This document shows positions 9,658 to 19,583 of a stretch of DNA of 22,756 nucleotides, one piece after another (position 1 is the first letter of the stretch; each line of letters starts with the position of its first letter). The translations under genes were made by a program, and so were the position numbers. The stretch is from Glomus cerebriforme (lineage: Eukaryota; Glomeromycota; Glomeromycetes; Glomerales; Glomeraceae), in contig QKYT01000535.1 of NCBI GenBank assembly GCA_003550305.1, positions 12,792-35,547 of the forward strand. Reading direction: 5' to 3'. Below the pieces are notes generated by a model. That model had not been told where the DNA came from. It saw only the letters and a program-made list of their open reading frames with translations, and did no database searches.

Positions 9658-12600
9658 ATGTCATCTCTTATCAATACTAATGATCCAAGTGATGAAATTA
9701 ATCAGTTAGAACAATCAGCAGAAAATGGTGATAAAGATGCAATGAATAATTTAGCTAATCACTATAAAAATGGAGACGGAATGGAAAAGAATTTAGAAAA
9801 AGCCTTTTATTGGTATTATAAAGCAGCAGAAAATGGTTATGAAATTGCAATGTATAATTTAGCTAATTGCTACAAAAATGGAGAAGGAACAGAAAAAAAT
9901 TTAGTAAAAGCCTTTTATTGGTATCATAAAGCAGCAGAAAAGAATCAAATCAATGCACAATTTAATTTGGCTGTTTGCTACAAATATGGAGAAGGAATCG
10001 AGAAGAATTTGGAAAAAGCCTTTTATTGGTATCATAAAGCGGCAGAAAAAGATCAAATCAATGCACAATTTAATTTAGCTAATTGCTATTATAATGGAAA
10101 AGGAACAGAAAAGAATTTAAAAAAAGCCTTTTATTGGTATCATAAAGCAGCGGAAAATGATAATAAAGATGCAATGAATAATTTAGCTATTTGTTATTAT
10201 AATGGAGAAGGAACAGAAAGAAATTTAGTAAAAGCCTTTTATTGGCATCATAAAGCAGCAGAAAAAGATCAAAACAATGCACAATTTAATTTAGCTAATT
10301 GTTATTACAATGGAGAAGGTACAGAAAAAAATTTAGAAAAAGCCTTTTATTGGTATCATAAAGCAGCAGAAAATGGTGATGAAATTAATGCACAATTTAA
10401 TTTAGCAATATGTTATAAAAATGGAGAAGGAACGGAAAAGAATTTAGAAAAAGCCTTTTATTGGTGTCATAAAGCAGCAGAAAAGGATCAAATCAATGGA
10501 CAATTTAATTTAGCTAATTGTTATTATAACGGAAAAGGAACAGAAAAGAATTTGAAAAAAGCCTTTTATTGGTATAATAAAGCGGCAGAAAATGATAATA
10601 AAGATGCAATGAATAATTTAGCTATTTGTTATTATAATGGAGAAGGAACTGAAAAGAATTTAAAAAAAGCCTTTTATTGGCATCATAAAGCAGCAGAAAA
10701 GGATCAAATCAATGCACAATTTAATTTAGCTGTTTGTTATTACAATGGAGAAGGCACAGGAAAAAATTTAGAAAAAGCCTTTTATTGGTATCATAAAGCA
10801 GCAGAAAATGGTGATGAAATTAATGCACAATTTAATTTGGCAATATGTTATAAAAATGGAGAAGGAACCGAAAAGAATTTAGAAAAAGCCTTTTATTGGT
10901 GTCATAAAGCAGCAGAAAAGGATCAAATCAATGCACAATTTAATTTAGCTAATTGCTATTACAATGGAAAAGGAACGGAAAAGAATTTAAAAAAAGCCTT
11001 TTATTGGTATCATAAAGCAGCAGAAAATGATAATAAAGATGCAATGAATAATTTAGCTATTTGTTATTACAATGGAGAAGGAACAGAAAAGAATTTAGAA
11101 AAAGCCTTTTATTGGCATTATAAAGCAGCAGAAAAGGATCAAATTAATGCACAATTTAATTTAGCTAATTGTTATTATAATGGAGAAGGCATAGAAAAAA
11201 ATTTAGAAAAAGCCTTTTATTGGTATCATAGGGCAGCAGAAAATGGTGATGAAATTAATGCACAATTTAATTTGGCAATGTGTTATAAAAATGGAGAAGG
11301 AACTGAAAAGAATTTAGAAAAAGCCTTTTATTGGTATCATAAAGCAGCAGAAAGAGATCAGATCAATGCACAATTTAATTTAGCTAATTTCTATTACAAT
11401 GGAAAAGGAACGGAAAAGAATTTAAAAAAAGCTTTTTATTGGTATCATAAAACAGCAGAAAATGATAATAAAGATGCAATGAATAATTTAGCTAATTGCT
11501 ATTACAATGGAGAAGGAACAGAAAAGAATTTAGGAAAAGCCTTTTATTGGTATCATAAAGCAGCAGAAAAGGATCAAATCAATGCACAATTTAATTTAGC
11601 TAATTGCTATTATAATGGAAAAGGAACAGTAAAGAATTTAGAAAAAGCTTTTTATTGGTATCAAAAAGCAGCAGAAAATGGTGATAAAATTAATGTACAA
11701 TTTAATTTAGCAATATGTTATAAAAATGAAGGGATGGAAAAGAATTTGGAGAATGTCTTTTATTGGTATTATAAAGCGGCAAAAAATGGTAATGAAATTG
11801 TAATGAATCATTTAGCTGTTTGCTACAAATATGGAGAAGGAACAGAAAAGAATTTAGAAAAAGCCTTTTATTGGTATCAAAAAGCAAAAGAAAGTAACAA
11901 AATAACTTCTAAAAATTCTAATATTAATGAGATATGTAAAAAATGTAAACAACCTTATATTGATCACAATTGGTGTCAACAATGTGATGCTAGACGATTT
12001 CAGCAGGATTTTTTAAAGTGGACTAGTAAAAATAAATTTATTGATAAATTTATTCAAGAAGCACAATTAAATGCTAAAAATAGTTATGAGGTTTTAGAAT
12101 GGATACCTTATAATANATTAAAAAATATTAATTANTATGATAAAGGAGGATTTAGTGAAATTTATAAGGCTATCTGGTTGGATGGACCTATTGATAGTTG
12201 GAATTCTGATAAACAACAATGGAATAGGTGGAATTTTCAAATAGGTTATGAGGTTATTCTTAAAAATCTTAATAATTCATCAGGTCTAAATAACAATTTT
12301 TTAAGTGAGGTAAAACCTTTAATAATTTGATTTGTTTATTATTATTATTATTTTTTTTTTTTTTTATTAAAAATTAATAATTTTAATTATTTATATATAG
12401 TGGAAATATCATTATAATTGTCAGAAAAAATCATTTTCAAAATTCATTCAATTCTTTGGAATTACTCAGGACCCAAATACTTTAAATTACATGATTGTAA
12501 TGAGTTATGCAAAAGAAGGAAGCTTAAGAAAATGTTTATCTAATATAGTTAAATTTAAATGGCAACACAAATTACAATTATTAAAAGATATTATTTTGGG

Positions 12601-13264
12601 ACTCAAAATAATACATGAATCAAATCTTATTCATTGTGATCTTCATGATGGTAATATTTTGATATCAGATAATTATGAAACATATATTATTGATTTAGGA
12701 TTATGTAAATCTATTAGTGATTTACAAGATTCAATTAATGTAAATTGCGGAGTTTTACCTTACATGGCACCTGAATTAATAAGAAATAAACCCTATACTT
12801 TAGCAAGTGATATCTATAGTTTGGCAATGATAATGTGGGAATTTACATCAGGTATTCCTCCATTTAATAATAGGGCACATGATTATCAACTTAGTTTAAG
12901 TATTTGTGAAGGAGAACGACCTAAAATTAACAAAAATACTCCAAAATGTTATAAAGAATTAATGGAAAAATGTTGGGATTCAGATCCTTTTAAAAGACCA
13001 ACTATTACTGATCTTGAAAATATTATATCTCAATGGCTTAGATGTGTTAATGAATATTATGAAATTAATAATGAGAATGATAAAAATATTTATTTTGTTG
13101 TTAGTAATGTTGATAATCAATCCAAAATTGATATGGATGAATTTGTAAGAGCCAATAATGCTTTAACACGAGAACAAAGTAATAACTCTATTGTAGAATT
13201 TCATCCACAAGCATATTATACAAGCCGCTTGCTTATAGAAATTTTAAATCAAAATAACTCTTAG
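9658..13264 (+). CDS. Sel1-repeat array fused to a divergent protein kinase, two exons
   Basis: Exons are 9658-12309 and 12401-13264 (1171 aa). Residues 27-748 are 20 consecutive Sel1-like repeats of about 36 aa (NAQFNLANCYYNGEGTEKN, KAFYWYHKAAE), a helical scaffold fold. A four-cysteine motif follows (C760, C763, C773, C776), probably a small zinc ribbon. The kinase domain runs from about 825 to 1085: glycine-rich loop GGFSEIY (830-836), candidate ATP lysine K869 in EVILKNL, HCDLHDGNIL with D964 and N969, DLG at 982-984, APE at 1007-1009, and late motifs DIYSLAMIMWEFTSGIPPF and CWDSDPFKRP. HCD replaces HRD and DLG replaces DFG, but the catalytic Asp, Asn and Lys remain, so activity is likely. 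N bases at 12116 and 12135 leave residues 820 and 826 unknown; the second codon, TAN, is Tyr or a stop. After the TAG the same frame continues for eight sense codons (CLDCIIEN) before TAA. Confidence 0.93.
10060..11796 (+). repeat. Higher-order tandem repeat: four copies of a 435-bp, four-Sel1 block
   Basis: Blocks begin at 10060, 10495, 10930 and 11365, exactly 435 bp apart. Each encodes four Sel1 repeats in the same order, recognisable by their ends: AENDNK, AEKDQ(I/N), AENGDEI (GDKI in the last block), then AEKDQI or AERDQI. The fourth block diverges in its last repeat and has lost one codon. Near-identity at DNA level, including synonymous positions, indicates recent duplication of the whole block by unequal crossing over or slippage. 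Block number could vary between nuclei or strains and could be miscounted by the assembly. Confidence 0.92.
12310..12400 (+). other. 91-bp intron inside the kinase N-lobe
   Basis: Starts GTAAAACC and ends TTATATATAG, a phase-0 intron containing a TTA run and a T run. Splicing joins FLSE to WKYHYNCQKKSFSKFIQFFG, restoring the kinase N-lobe. Reading through would stop at 12328 and lose the catalytic half. Confidence 0.9.
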
Positions 13265-13729
13265 TGTTTGGATTGTATAATTGAAAATTAAATATGCTAT
13301 TATACTGTATATTAGATATTTATATTATTAATCGAGATTGTTTTATTATATATGGTATTGATATTATGCAATTTTGGTAATTAAATATTTTAAAATTATG
13401 GACCAATTTTTAATTTTAAAGAAATGCAATTTGTTTATTTATAAAACAATTGAAAAATCCGGAATAAGAGGTAAGTTTAATATTAGTACACATTCCTACA
13501 ATTTTTCTAAAAAATCTTTTTCATGGAAATATTATATTTATGTTTTTTAATAAAGTTTATTTTACATTCATCAATTCATATCATCAGACTTCAACAACAC
13601 TATGAGTTGGCAACAACTCAAATAAGATTATGGCTTAATACAAATGTTTAACCTGTATAAGTTTAAAGTGTCGTATATAAATAATAAAGTTTCGCTGATA
13701 ATTGAAAGCCAAAAAAAATGTGATTTTCC
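13265..13729. other. 3' flank of the Sel1-kinase gene, no other gene seen
   Basis: Apart from the eight sense codons directly after the TAG (13265-13288, TAA at 13289-13291), this is AT-rich sequence that should include the 3' end of the kinase transcript and of a possible convergent minus-strand gene. Confidence 0.45.
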
Positions 13730-13891
13730 CTAATAATTCTCAGGAATATTTTGATCAACCATTTCGAAATTAATGAAATTAACAAATGTTGAAGTTTCAT
13801 AATCTTTGGTGAATAATGCTAAAATATCGCGTTGTACAGTATATGCTTCATGATAGTCATCTATCAAGGTCGATCGATACCTTTTGCCACT
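13730..13891 (-). other. Exon-like terminal segment, 53 codons plus stop, unrecognised
   Basis: The minus strand reads SGKRYRSTLIDDYHEAYTVQ and on to VDQNIPENY then TAG. A consensus acceptor (tatag) sits directly before the first codon. The amino-acid mix (Asp, Glu, Tyr, Thr, Val, few Lys runs) looks like real protein rather than random AT-rich translation. I do not recognise the family. It may be the last exon of the same locus as the segments at 14354-14852. Confidence 0.42.
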
Positions 13892-14078
13892 CTATCTATA
13901 AACCCAAATTTGATTAAATGTCATTAAATTATAATGACTTTAACTAATACTTGATGATTAAAACAAAGTAGCTTAATTATAAGATATGCAATTCAAATTT
14001 AAAATTTGAAAATTTTTTTCTGACAAAAATTTAATGATTATATTAATAAAATTATTACGTGAAACAATTAAAGATCAC

Positions 14079-14305
14079 GACATTTAAAATTACTAAAACT
14101 ATCGATGCAACCTGTACATTTAATTATTATTGATCTATTCTGTGACGGAGATTTATTAATAAAATTTCATTTGATGACAACTGCATAATGAAAATCACCT
14201 ACACACTTTTCAACATCATAATATTGAAGATCAGAAATTCGTTCAATATTTAAAAATTTGATGTAAACAATAATAGGAAAAATAATATACAAAATTATTA
14301 CTACG
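14079..14305 (-). pseudogene. Coding-like segment with an in-frame TGA, unrecognised
   Basis: In one minus-strand frame this reads KFLNIERISDLQYYDVEKCV, then GDFHYAVVIK, TGA, then NFINKSPSQNRSIIIKCTG and on to a TAA. It lies between two other exon-like segments on the same strand, so it may be part of a dying multi-exon gene. Chance open reading cannot be excluded. Confidence 0.28.
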
Positions 14306-14353
14306 TATAAATAAATTCAAATGTCTCATGAGTAATGGTGATTGTGCATATTG

Positions 14354-14852
14354 TTAACTTCCTTCTGGAACTCTGATAATTGGATTAGGTTCCCATGCTC
14401 TCTTAATAAATTCATTTTTCCAACTCTTAAAGTCTACTTTTTCAGTCCTTTCTTCTAATGTTACAGGTTTCTTTTTTTTTTCATTTTTCGAATAACAAAT
14501 TTCTTAATTTCTGGGAAATTTTTGGATTCAGTGAAATTAATATCATAAAGATTGATATATAAACGTTTGTAATTAACAATACTAAATTGACCGATCAAAA
14601 ATTAAACAATGAGTTAACTTACTGCAGGTATTTTTTTCTTTCCCTTAAATGCAGGTTTTAATTAATGTAATAGGCCCTGTTAATTTTAAATTAACCTCCA
14701 TTTAGTTTCTGGATATATTGTCCCTTTTTCCATTTCTCTGAATACTTTTCATATTTAATTATTGTATTCATTGATATTCTTAATAATTCTTTCAACGAAT
14801 CTCCACTTTTTTTCGATAATATTTAAAATAACGAGTCAAATCTTCTAGAAAA
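14354..14852 (-). pseudogene. Broken unrecognised gene fragment with several frame shifts
   Basis: The 3' block (14354-14581) reads NYKRLYINLYDINFTESKNF, PEIKKFVIRKMKKK, then after a one-base frame change in an A10 run reads KPVTLEERTEKVDF and on to RAWEPNPIIRVPEGS and TAA. A 41-bp GT-AG gap (14582-14622) separates it from an upstream block. That block reads, with further one-base shifts, EDLTRYFKYYRKK, SGDSLKELLRISMNTIIKYE, KYSEKWKKGQYIQKLNGG, LKLTGPITLIK and PAFKGKKKIPA. Two of the shifts fall in A runs, so some may be sequencing errors. The number of breaks favours a pseudogene. I do not recognise the family. Confidence 0.5.
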
Positions 14853-15526
14853 TTTTGTGATTTTATTATTATTATTATTATTTTAATAGAAAGATTACTG
14901 AAAAACAAGAGCTTTAGAATAAAACATTCATGATATATATTTAAGATAGAAATAAAGGCTAAAATATTTTTGGATCAAATAAAGTAAGGGATAATCCTAA
15001 ATTTTTTGGTTTTATGTTAGTGTTGGCATTTCTGAATTTATTTTTTGACATTCATAAAAATTTTTTTAAAAAATAAGGATCCTATAAATCTAAAATCTAA
15101 GGTTGCAAAAAATCTACTACACTGTCACGGATAGTATATCACGTGATTATAGCAAAGTATTCGTCATTCCGAATCACAGAAATTAATCTTACATGTATTT
15201 TTTTTTTTAACATTATGATCTAATACAACAGATAGCGGATTGTGTGATTAGCCCATGATTAAAAATAAATAAAAAATGAACAAGTAAATCTAAATTAAGT
15301 AGTACATTGCATAATCAATAATAAAATACATAATAAGTTCTCATGACGTATCCTTTATTATAAATACTTACCATTTCTCTAAATTTAAAAAACTAGAAAT
15401 AACTGGATTTTCTACTTAGTAATTTTGAGTATTTTTACTTACCTTAAACTTTTCTTTCTCCCTCTATAATTTTATCTTATCTTTTTTTCCTTTTTAAAAA
15501 CTAGTTTCTCAGTTCCTTTAACCTCC
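14853..15526. other. Intergenic stretch, no gene seen
   Basis: AT-rich, beginning with a short TTA trinucleotide run at 14864-14880. No supported open frame, RNA gene or repeat was recognised. Confidence 0.4.
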
Positions 15527-15760
15527 CTCTTATCTTCCTTATACTGTATATGAGGTCTTCCCCATATCAGGCAAGGAAAGACCGGTCAAATAGTTGAGTA
15601 TCTCCTATCTGGCCGGTTTGGTTTCTTTATAAATTCCTTTAAAAATTCCTCTTATCTTCCCTATACTGCATATGAAGTCTTCTTCATATCAGGCAAGGAA
15701 AGACCGGTCAGATAGTCGAGTATCTCCTATTTGACTGGTTTGGTTTAGATTAGAATTCCC
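15527..15760 (+). repeat. Dispersed hairpin repeat, copy B, two tandem units of about 122 bp
   Basis: Units start at 15527 and 15649. Each carries CTCTTATCTTCC, a first hairpin, CAGGCAAGGAAAG, then a second hairpin and GGTTTGGTTT. Hairpin 1 arms are 15548-15555/15560-15567 and 15670-15677/15682-15689, around a TCTT loop. Hairpin 2 arms are 15581-15593/15605-15617 and 15703-15715/15727-15739, around an 11-base loop. In unit 2 both stems pair fully if G-T pairs are allowed. Between units, hairpin 1 swaps a G-C pair for A-T (54/61 versus 76/83 in the last two digits), a compensatory change. It forms the head of a longer decayed element. Confidence 0.88.
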
Positions 15761-16650
15761 TTTTTCATTTCCTTATATTTATATTTATGAAGCAATGTTG
15801 AAAACTAATGAGATCAGTGATGGGAGATCAACAAACAGCAAAATATAAAAGAAAAAAGAAGAAATACTACAAGATGAAATAAGAAATACATAACAACTTT
15901 AAGAAAGATAGCTAGGCGAAAAATTACTTTCAGAGAACGAATGTCTCAAGTATTGAAAAAAAGATGTAGAATTGCTGAGATAATCTGGATCTTGGAGACG
16001 TTCTGATCCTTCACTATGGAAATAAGAGGAGAAATATTCAAGATAATTAATCCATTTCAGCTAGTTGAAACATGAAAAATTAAAACTTTAAGAACAACTA
16101 AAAAAGATTAGAATAATAGTTAATTTGAAGAAATAAAAGAAGAGAAGCTCAAAATAACAGAGAAGACACAGAAAGAGAAAGGTGAAATGAAAGAAAATGA
16201 AAGGGAAAAGACAGATAACAAGTTAGTACTATTAAGCAAAAGAAAATATTTACTATCCAGTGAATAATTTTTGGACTTTAAAAAAATAATAAAAGAAACA
16301 GATCACTATTTGCTAATAATAAAAGATAAAGAAGAAACCAAAGAATATTTCCAAAAATGAAGATAAAGTCAAAGAGGACACAAGATTGAAAGAACAATTT
16401 GAAGAAAAAATGCATGTAAATAATGAAAGGTATACTGGCTTAGAAAAAATGCCAGTCACTTAATTGTGGAAAAAAGTTGGGAATAAATGTATGATATACA
16501 GTATATAAAAAGGTAGCAGAAATAGTAAGGAATAATGATATAAAAATAGAATATAAGAATATAATCAACAAAAACAAACAAGGAAAATAGTATAAATGGA
16601 GTAGTAATATTAGATTTTTTTAAAAATTTTTTTATTAAATGTATTAAAAA
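15761..16650 (+). mobile_element. Decayed body of a dispersed ~1.1-kb repeat element, forward copy
   Basis: Purine-rich, A-rich sequence following the tandem hairpin head. It is homologous, in the same order, to the reverse complement of 20255-21000. For example ggtatactggcttagaaaa (16429-16447) matches 17 of 19 bases of 20531-20549 reversed, and aaggtagcagaaatag (16510-16525) matches 15 of 16 of 20319-20334 reversed. Broken frames give charged peptides such as EEKLKITEKTQKEKGEMKEN and KKKEEILQDEIRN, suggesting a former coiled-coil protein. No reverse transcriptase, transposase or recombinase motif is visible, so the class is unknown. Confidence 0.65.
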
Positions 16651-17573
16651 ATATTTTTTTTTTTTATAAATAAAAAAAATTTTCTAAATTTTATAAATCG
16701 TTTTGACCGAATAATCTAATGGATAACACATACTACTTTATAGTCATTTTCTAATCACCAAAAACACTTGCTATCAACTATAGTATAATTTATTTAGATG
16801 AAAAAAATCATCAAAATATAAGATCAAAATAGAATGAAAACAGAGAAAATTCCAGATGAAAACTGGACGAATATTGATATTTATCGCTTGTAGCCTTGTA
16901 CAGTAATTGAGTAATAATCTTAAATTTCTAATAAAATATAAAAACATTATAAAAATATAAATTATTCTCTTAGTAAAAATCATAATACAAAAATTCATTA
17001 AATGATAAATTAATTTATACCTTATTGATAAATTTTAATGTAACGTTTTTTGAATTATTTAAACTTTTTAGAGTTACACCTGTATTTAGAAAGTTTCGTT
17101 TCCAATTTTGATTTTTATCATTTCATTTATCTGACTGGCTAAATTTTGCTTGGCCCAATTTATCACATGATTGCGACAAATATTTTATGATTACATAATT
17201 GAATTTTATTAAATAAATTTATTACAAATAAAACAAATAAATTAACAATGGTCTCCAATTAGATTTTCAATTAAAAGCCAATACTCTTATATCAAAATAT
17301 ATGAATGATTTGAAAGAATAGCTATTAACCCTCTACAAATTTAACATTTATTAAGCCCTAAATCCTCCCTAATTCTATAAAAATAAAACTATTACAGGCG
17401 TAGGTGGTGTGACGGGTGATTAACCAATAATACTGTAATTCTGTTGATCGAATTTTTTGTTGAACAAATGAAAGAATTTTTCCTTTAACTGTACAACATT
17501 ACACAAGAATTATAAATAAAAAGCCTACTTGTCATATTTTTCATACTTAAATAATTGTAATTATTTATTCATT
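16651..17573. other. Intergenic, upstream of the stand-alone Sel1 gene
   Basis: Poly-T and poly-A rich sequence at 16650-16690, then AT-rich DNA. A short plus-strand peptide, MKTEKIPDENWTNIDIYRL, at about 16833 ends at a stop and is not supported as a gene. The promoter of the following Sel1 gene must lie in the last few hundred bases. Confidence 0.4.
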
Positions 17574-18806
17574 ATGTCGAACGAAAATTTTGATAATATT
17601 CTTTTTTTACCAAACTCAAATATTATAAAAGATGAATCCTCTTCTTTAACAATATTCTTTAAAGAATTATTACAAGAATTAAATATATTCCTTTTAAATA
17701 TGGAAGCTACCGATAATAGTAATATTAACCAATTAAATGAAATCATAAACAATTTTTTATTGGATTATGATTTAGATCCTAAAAATGTGTTAAAATTTAT
17801 GTTAAGTAATTCTCAAAATGTTTTTTATTATTCAAGTTTAATTGGATATTTTTATCAACATGGAATTGGATGTGAAGTTGATAAAGCTAAAGCATTGGAA
17901 ATATTTTCTAATACTGTTAAAGGTATCCAAAAATCAGAATCAATTTATATCGATTTTTGTAATGATGATATTAAAAAGTTAAATGAAATAATTTTACAAT
18001 ATTTTTATTCCTTATTTCTTTATAAAGACGTTATTTTAGATAGAAATTATAATTTCAAATTACATATTAAAAATGCTGAAAAGGGGGATAATGTATCACA
18101 ATATCAATTAGGTAATTGTTATTTTCTTGGTAACAATACCAAACAAGATTCTTATAAGGCAATTGAATGGTATGCAAAATCATCAGAAGGAGGAAATATT
18201 AAAGCATTTTATCAATTAGGTCGTTGTTATTACAACGGATATGGTGTTAGTAAAGATGAAAAGAAAGCAATAGAATTCTATTTAAAATCTGCCGAAAGAG
18301 GGGATATATATGCATTACAATTAATGGGAAATTATTATTTTTATGGAAATGGTGTTTTAAAAGATGAAAGTAAAGCTTTTGAATTTTATTTAAAAGCAGC
18401 AGAAAAAGGCTATAGAATTAGTCAAATTAAGGTGGCACAGTATTATAATGATGGAAAATATATATCAAAAAATAAAGAAAAAGGATTTTATTGGAATAGA
18501 AAAGCTGCAATAAATGGTCTTATTGATGCTCAATATAATATAGCAGAATATTATCTTTACAATAATAATGAGATGAAAGCGTTTAAATGGTATTTGAAAT
18601 TAGCTAATAAAAAGTGTCTAAGAGCAATTTATTTAACTGCAAAATGTTATAGGAATGGTATTGGAACTGATAAAAATTTAAGAGAAGCTGCTGAATGGAT
18701 TAAAAAATATAATATGTCATTTGTGGCTGAATCTTCAATTAATTTAGAAAATTTTTTGAATGGTTCAAATATTAATGCTTCTAAAATATCAAAGTATATG
18801 TTTTGA
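17574..18806 (+). CDS. Stand-alone Sel1-like repeat protein, 410 aa
   Basis: The ATG at 17574 is chosen. The frame is open 45 bases further up but has no ATG there. Residues about 1-85 are a helical region without repeats. About 86-120 is a first degenerate Sel1 repeat (YSSLIGYFYQHGIGCEVDKA). After a spacer, residues 174-380 form about six more Sel1 repeats (VSQYQLGNCYFLG, KAFYQLGRCYYNGYGVSKDE, YALQLMGNYYFYGNGVLKDE). Sel1 repeats are two-helix units that act as protein-protein scaffolds. There is no kinase domain, cysteine motif, signal peptide or membrane segment. Its repeats are far more diverged from each other than those of the kinase gene, so this array is old. The N-terminal region resembles what I remember following the kinase domain in related fungal proteins, so it may derive from a kinase-Sel1 gene by loss of the kinase (inference). 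Confidence 0.92.
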   Translation: MSNENFDNILFLPNSNIIKDESSSLTIFFKELLQELNIFLLNMEATDNSNINQLNEIINNFLLDYDLDPKNVLKFMLSNSQNVFYYSSLIGYFYQHGIGCEVDKAKALEIFSNTVKGIQKSESIYIDFCNDDIKKLNEIILQYFYSLFLYKDVILDRNYNFKLHIKNAEKGDNVSQYQLGNCYFLGNNTKQDSYKAIEWYAKSSEGGNIKAFYQLGRCYYNGYGVSKDEKKAIEFYLKSAERGDIYALQLMGNYYFYGNGVLKDESKAFEFYLKAAEKGYRISQIKVAQYYNDGKYISKNKEKGFYWNRKAAINGLIDAQYNIAEYYLYNNNEMKAFKWYLKLANKKCLRAIYLTAKCYRNGIGTDKNLREAAEWIKKYNMSFVAESSINLENFLNGSNINASKISKYMF

Positions 18807-19583
18807 ACTTCAAAAAAAAAATTATGAAATTTCTTTATTTTTTTTTTCTCAATGTTAGATATTTTATATAATTTAAAGACAATAATTGTAAATAATTGCG
18901 ACAATTTAATTAATAATCTAAGTATAAGAAAATTAAGTACTATAGGCCTATAGCTATACCGACAATGGACCTACTAGTAAAAAGAAACTAAGTTTCACAT
19001 TGCTCAAACCCGGAATCTACAAAAAAAAAAAACTAAAGTTGTGAAACTTACCACCGATTTCCCTAATTCCCCAGAACAGAAAGAGGACTTACAAAAAGAG
19101 AAAAAAAGAAAGAAACGTTAGAAACATTAAGTGCACTATGCTCCTTTCTCCTCATTGCACTGTGCCACACCACAACCAATCAGTTCTACAGTGAAAAAGT
19201 ATTATCCTGATTTTTTTTTTGATCAGTTAGCTTGGAATCCTTGGATGCATCCAACGGGAACTACGATTCATATTTGGTACTTATCATAAAATTATAAGTG
19301 GAGGACTTAGAACAAATGCTACTGAACTAATTTGAATGTATATAGATTTGAAGGATGTTGAAGCTTTTAAGTTTTCATTTATTCATATTTGTATTTATTA
19401 TTTTAATAAAGGCTTAAAATATTAAAATTTAAAATTAAATAATCTCCTATTACTTTAAAACTGAAGTTTATAAAAAGTAATAATTTTAATATTTATAATA
19501 AAACAAACAAATGAATAATAATCAAAAAATTATTTATAACAAAACACAATCACAATGGCTTGGAAATAATTTATCTTTATCCT
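18807..19583. other. Intergenic stretch with short palindromes
   Basis: Contains a 14-bp perfect palindrome CTATAGGCCTATAG (18940-18953) and an 11-bp inverted repeat, TAAGTTTCACA (18989-18999) with TGTGAAACTTA (19040-19050). 18930-19270 is less AT-rich than its surroundings. A partly open plus-strand frame at about 19232-19420 is interrupted by TGA and is not recognised. No RNA gene was identified. Confidence 0.4.

Noticed and set aside
11702..11887. Minus-strand open frame inside the Sel1 array
   Set aside because: It is the shadow of the repeat-coding strand, with no independent support.
16774..16998. 74-aa minus-strand frame rich in Ile, Phe and Leu
   Set aside because: Typical translation of AT-rich DNA. 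No domain, no splice or start context.
17529..17573. Fifteen-codon upstream extension of the Sel1 gene
   Set aside because: It would have to start at TTG. The first ATG is at 17574 and fits a fungal start.
19232..19420. Plus-strand frame reading LGILGCIQRELRFIFG... with one TGA
   Set aside because: About 60 codons with one stop can occur by chance over this length in six frames; no family recognised.
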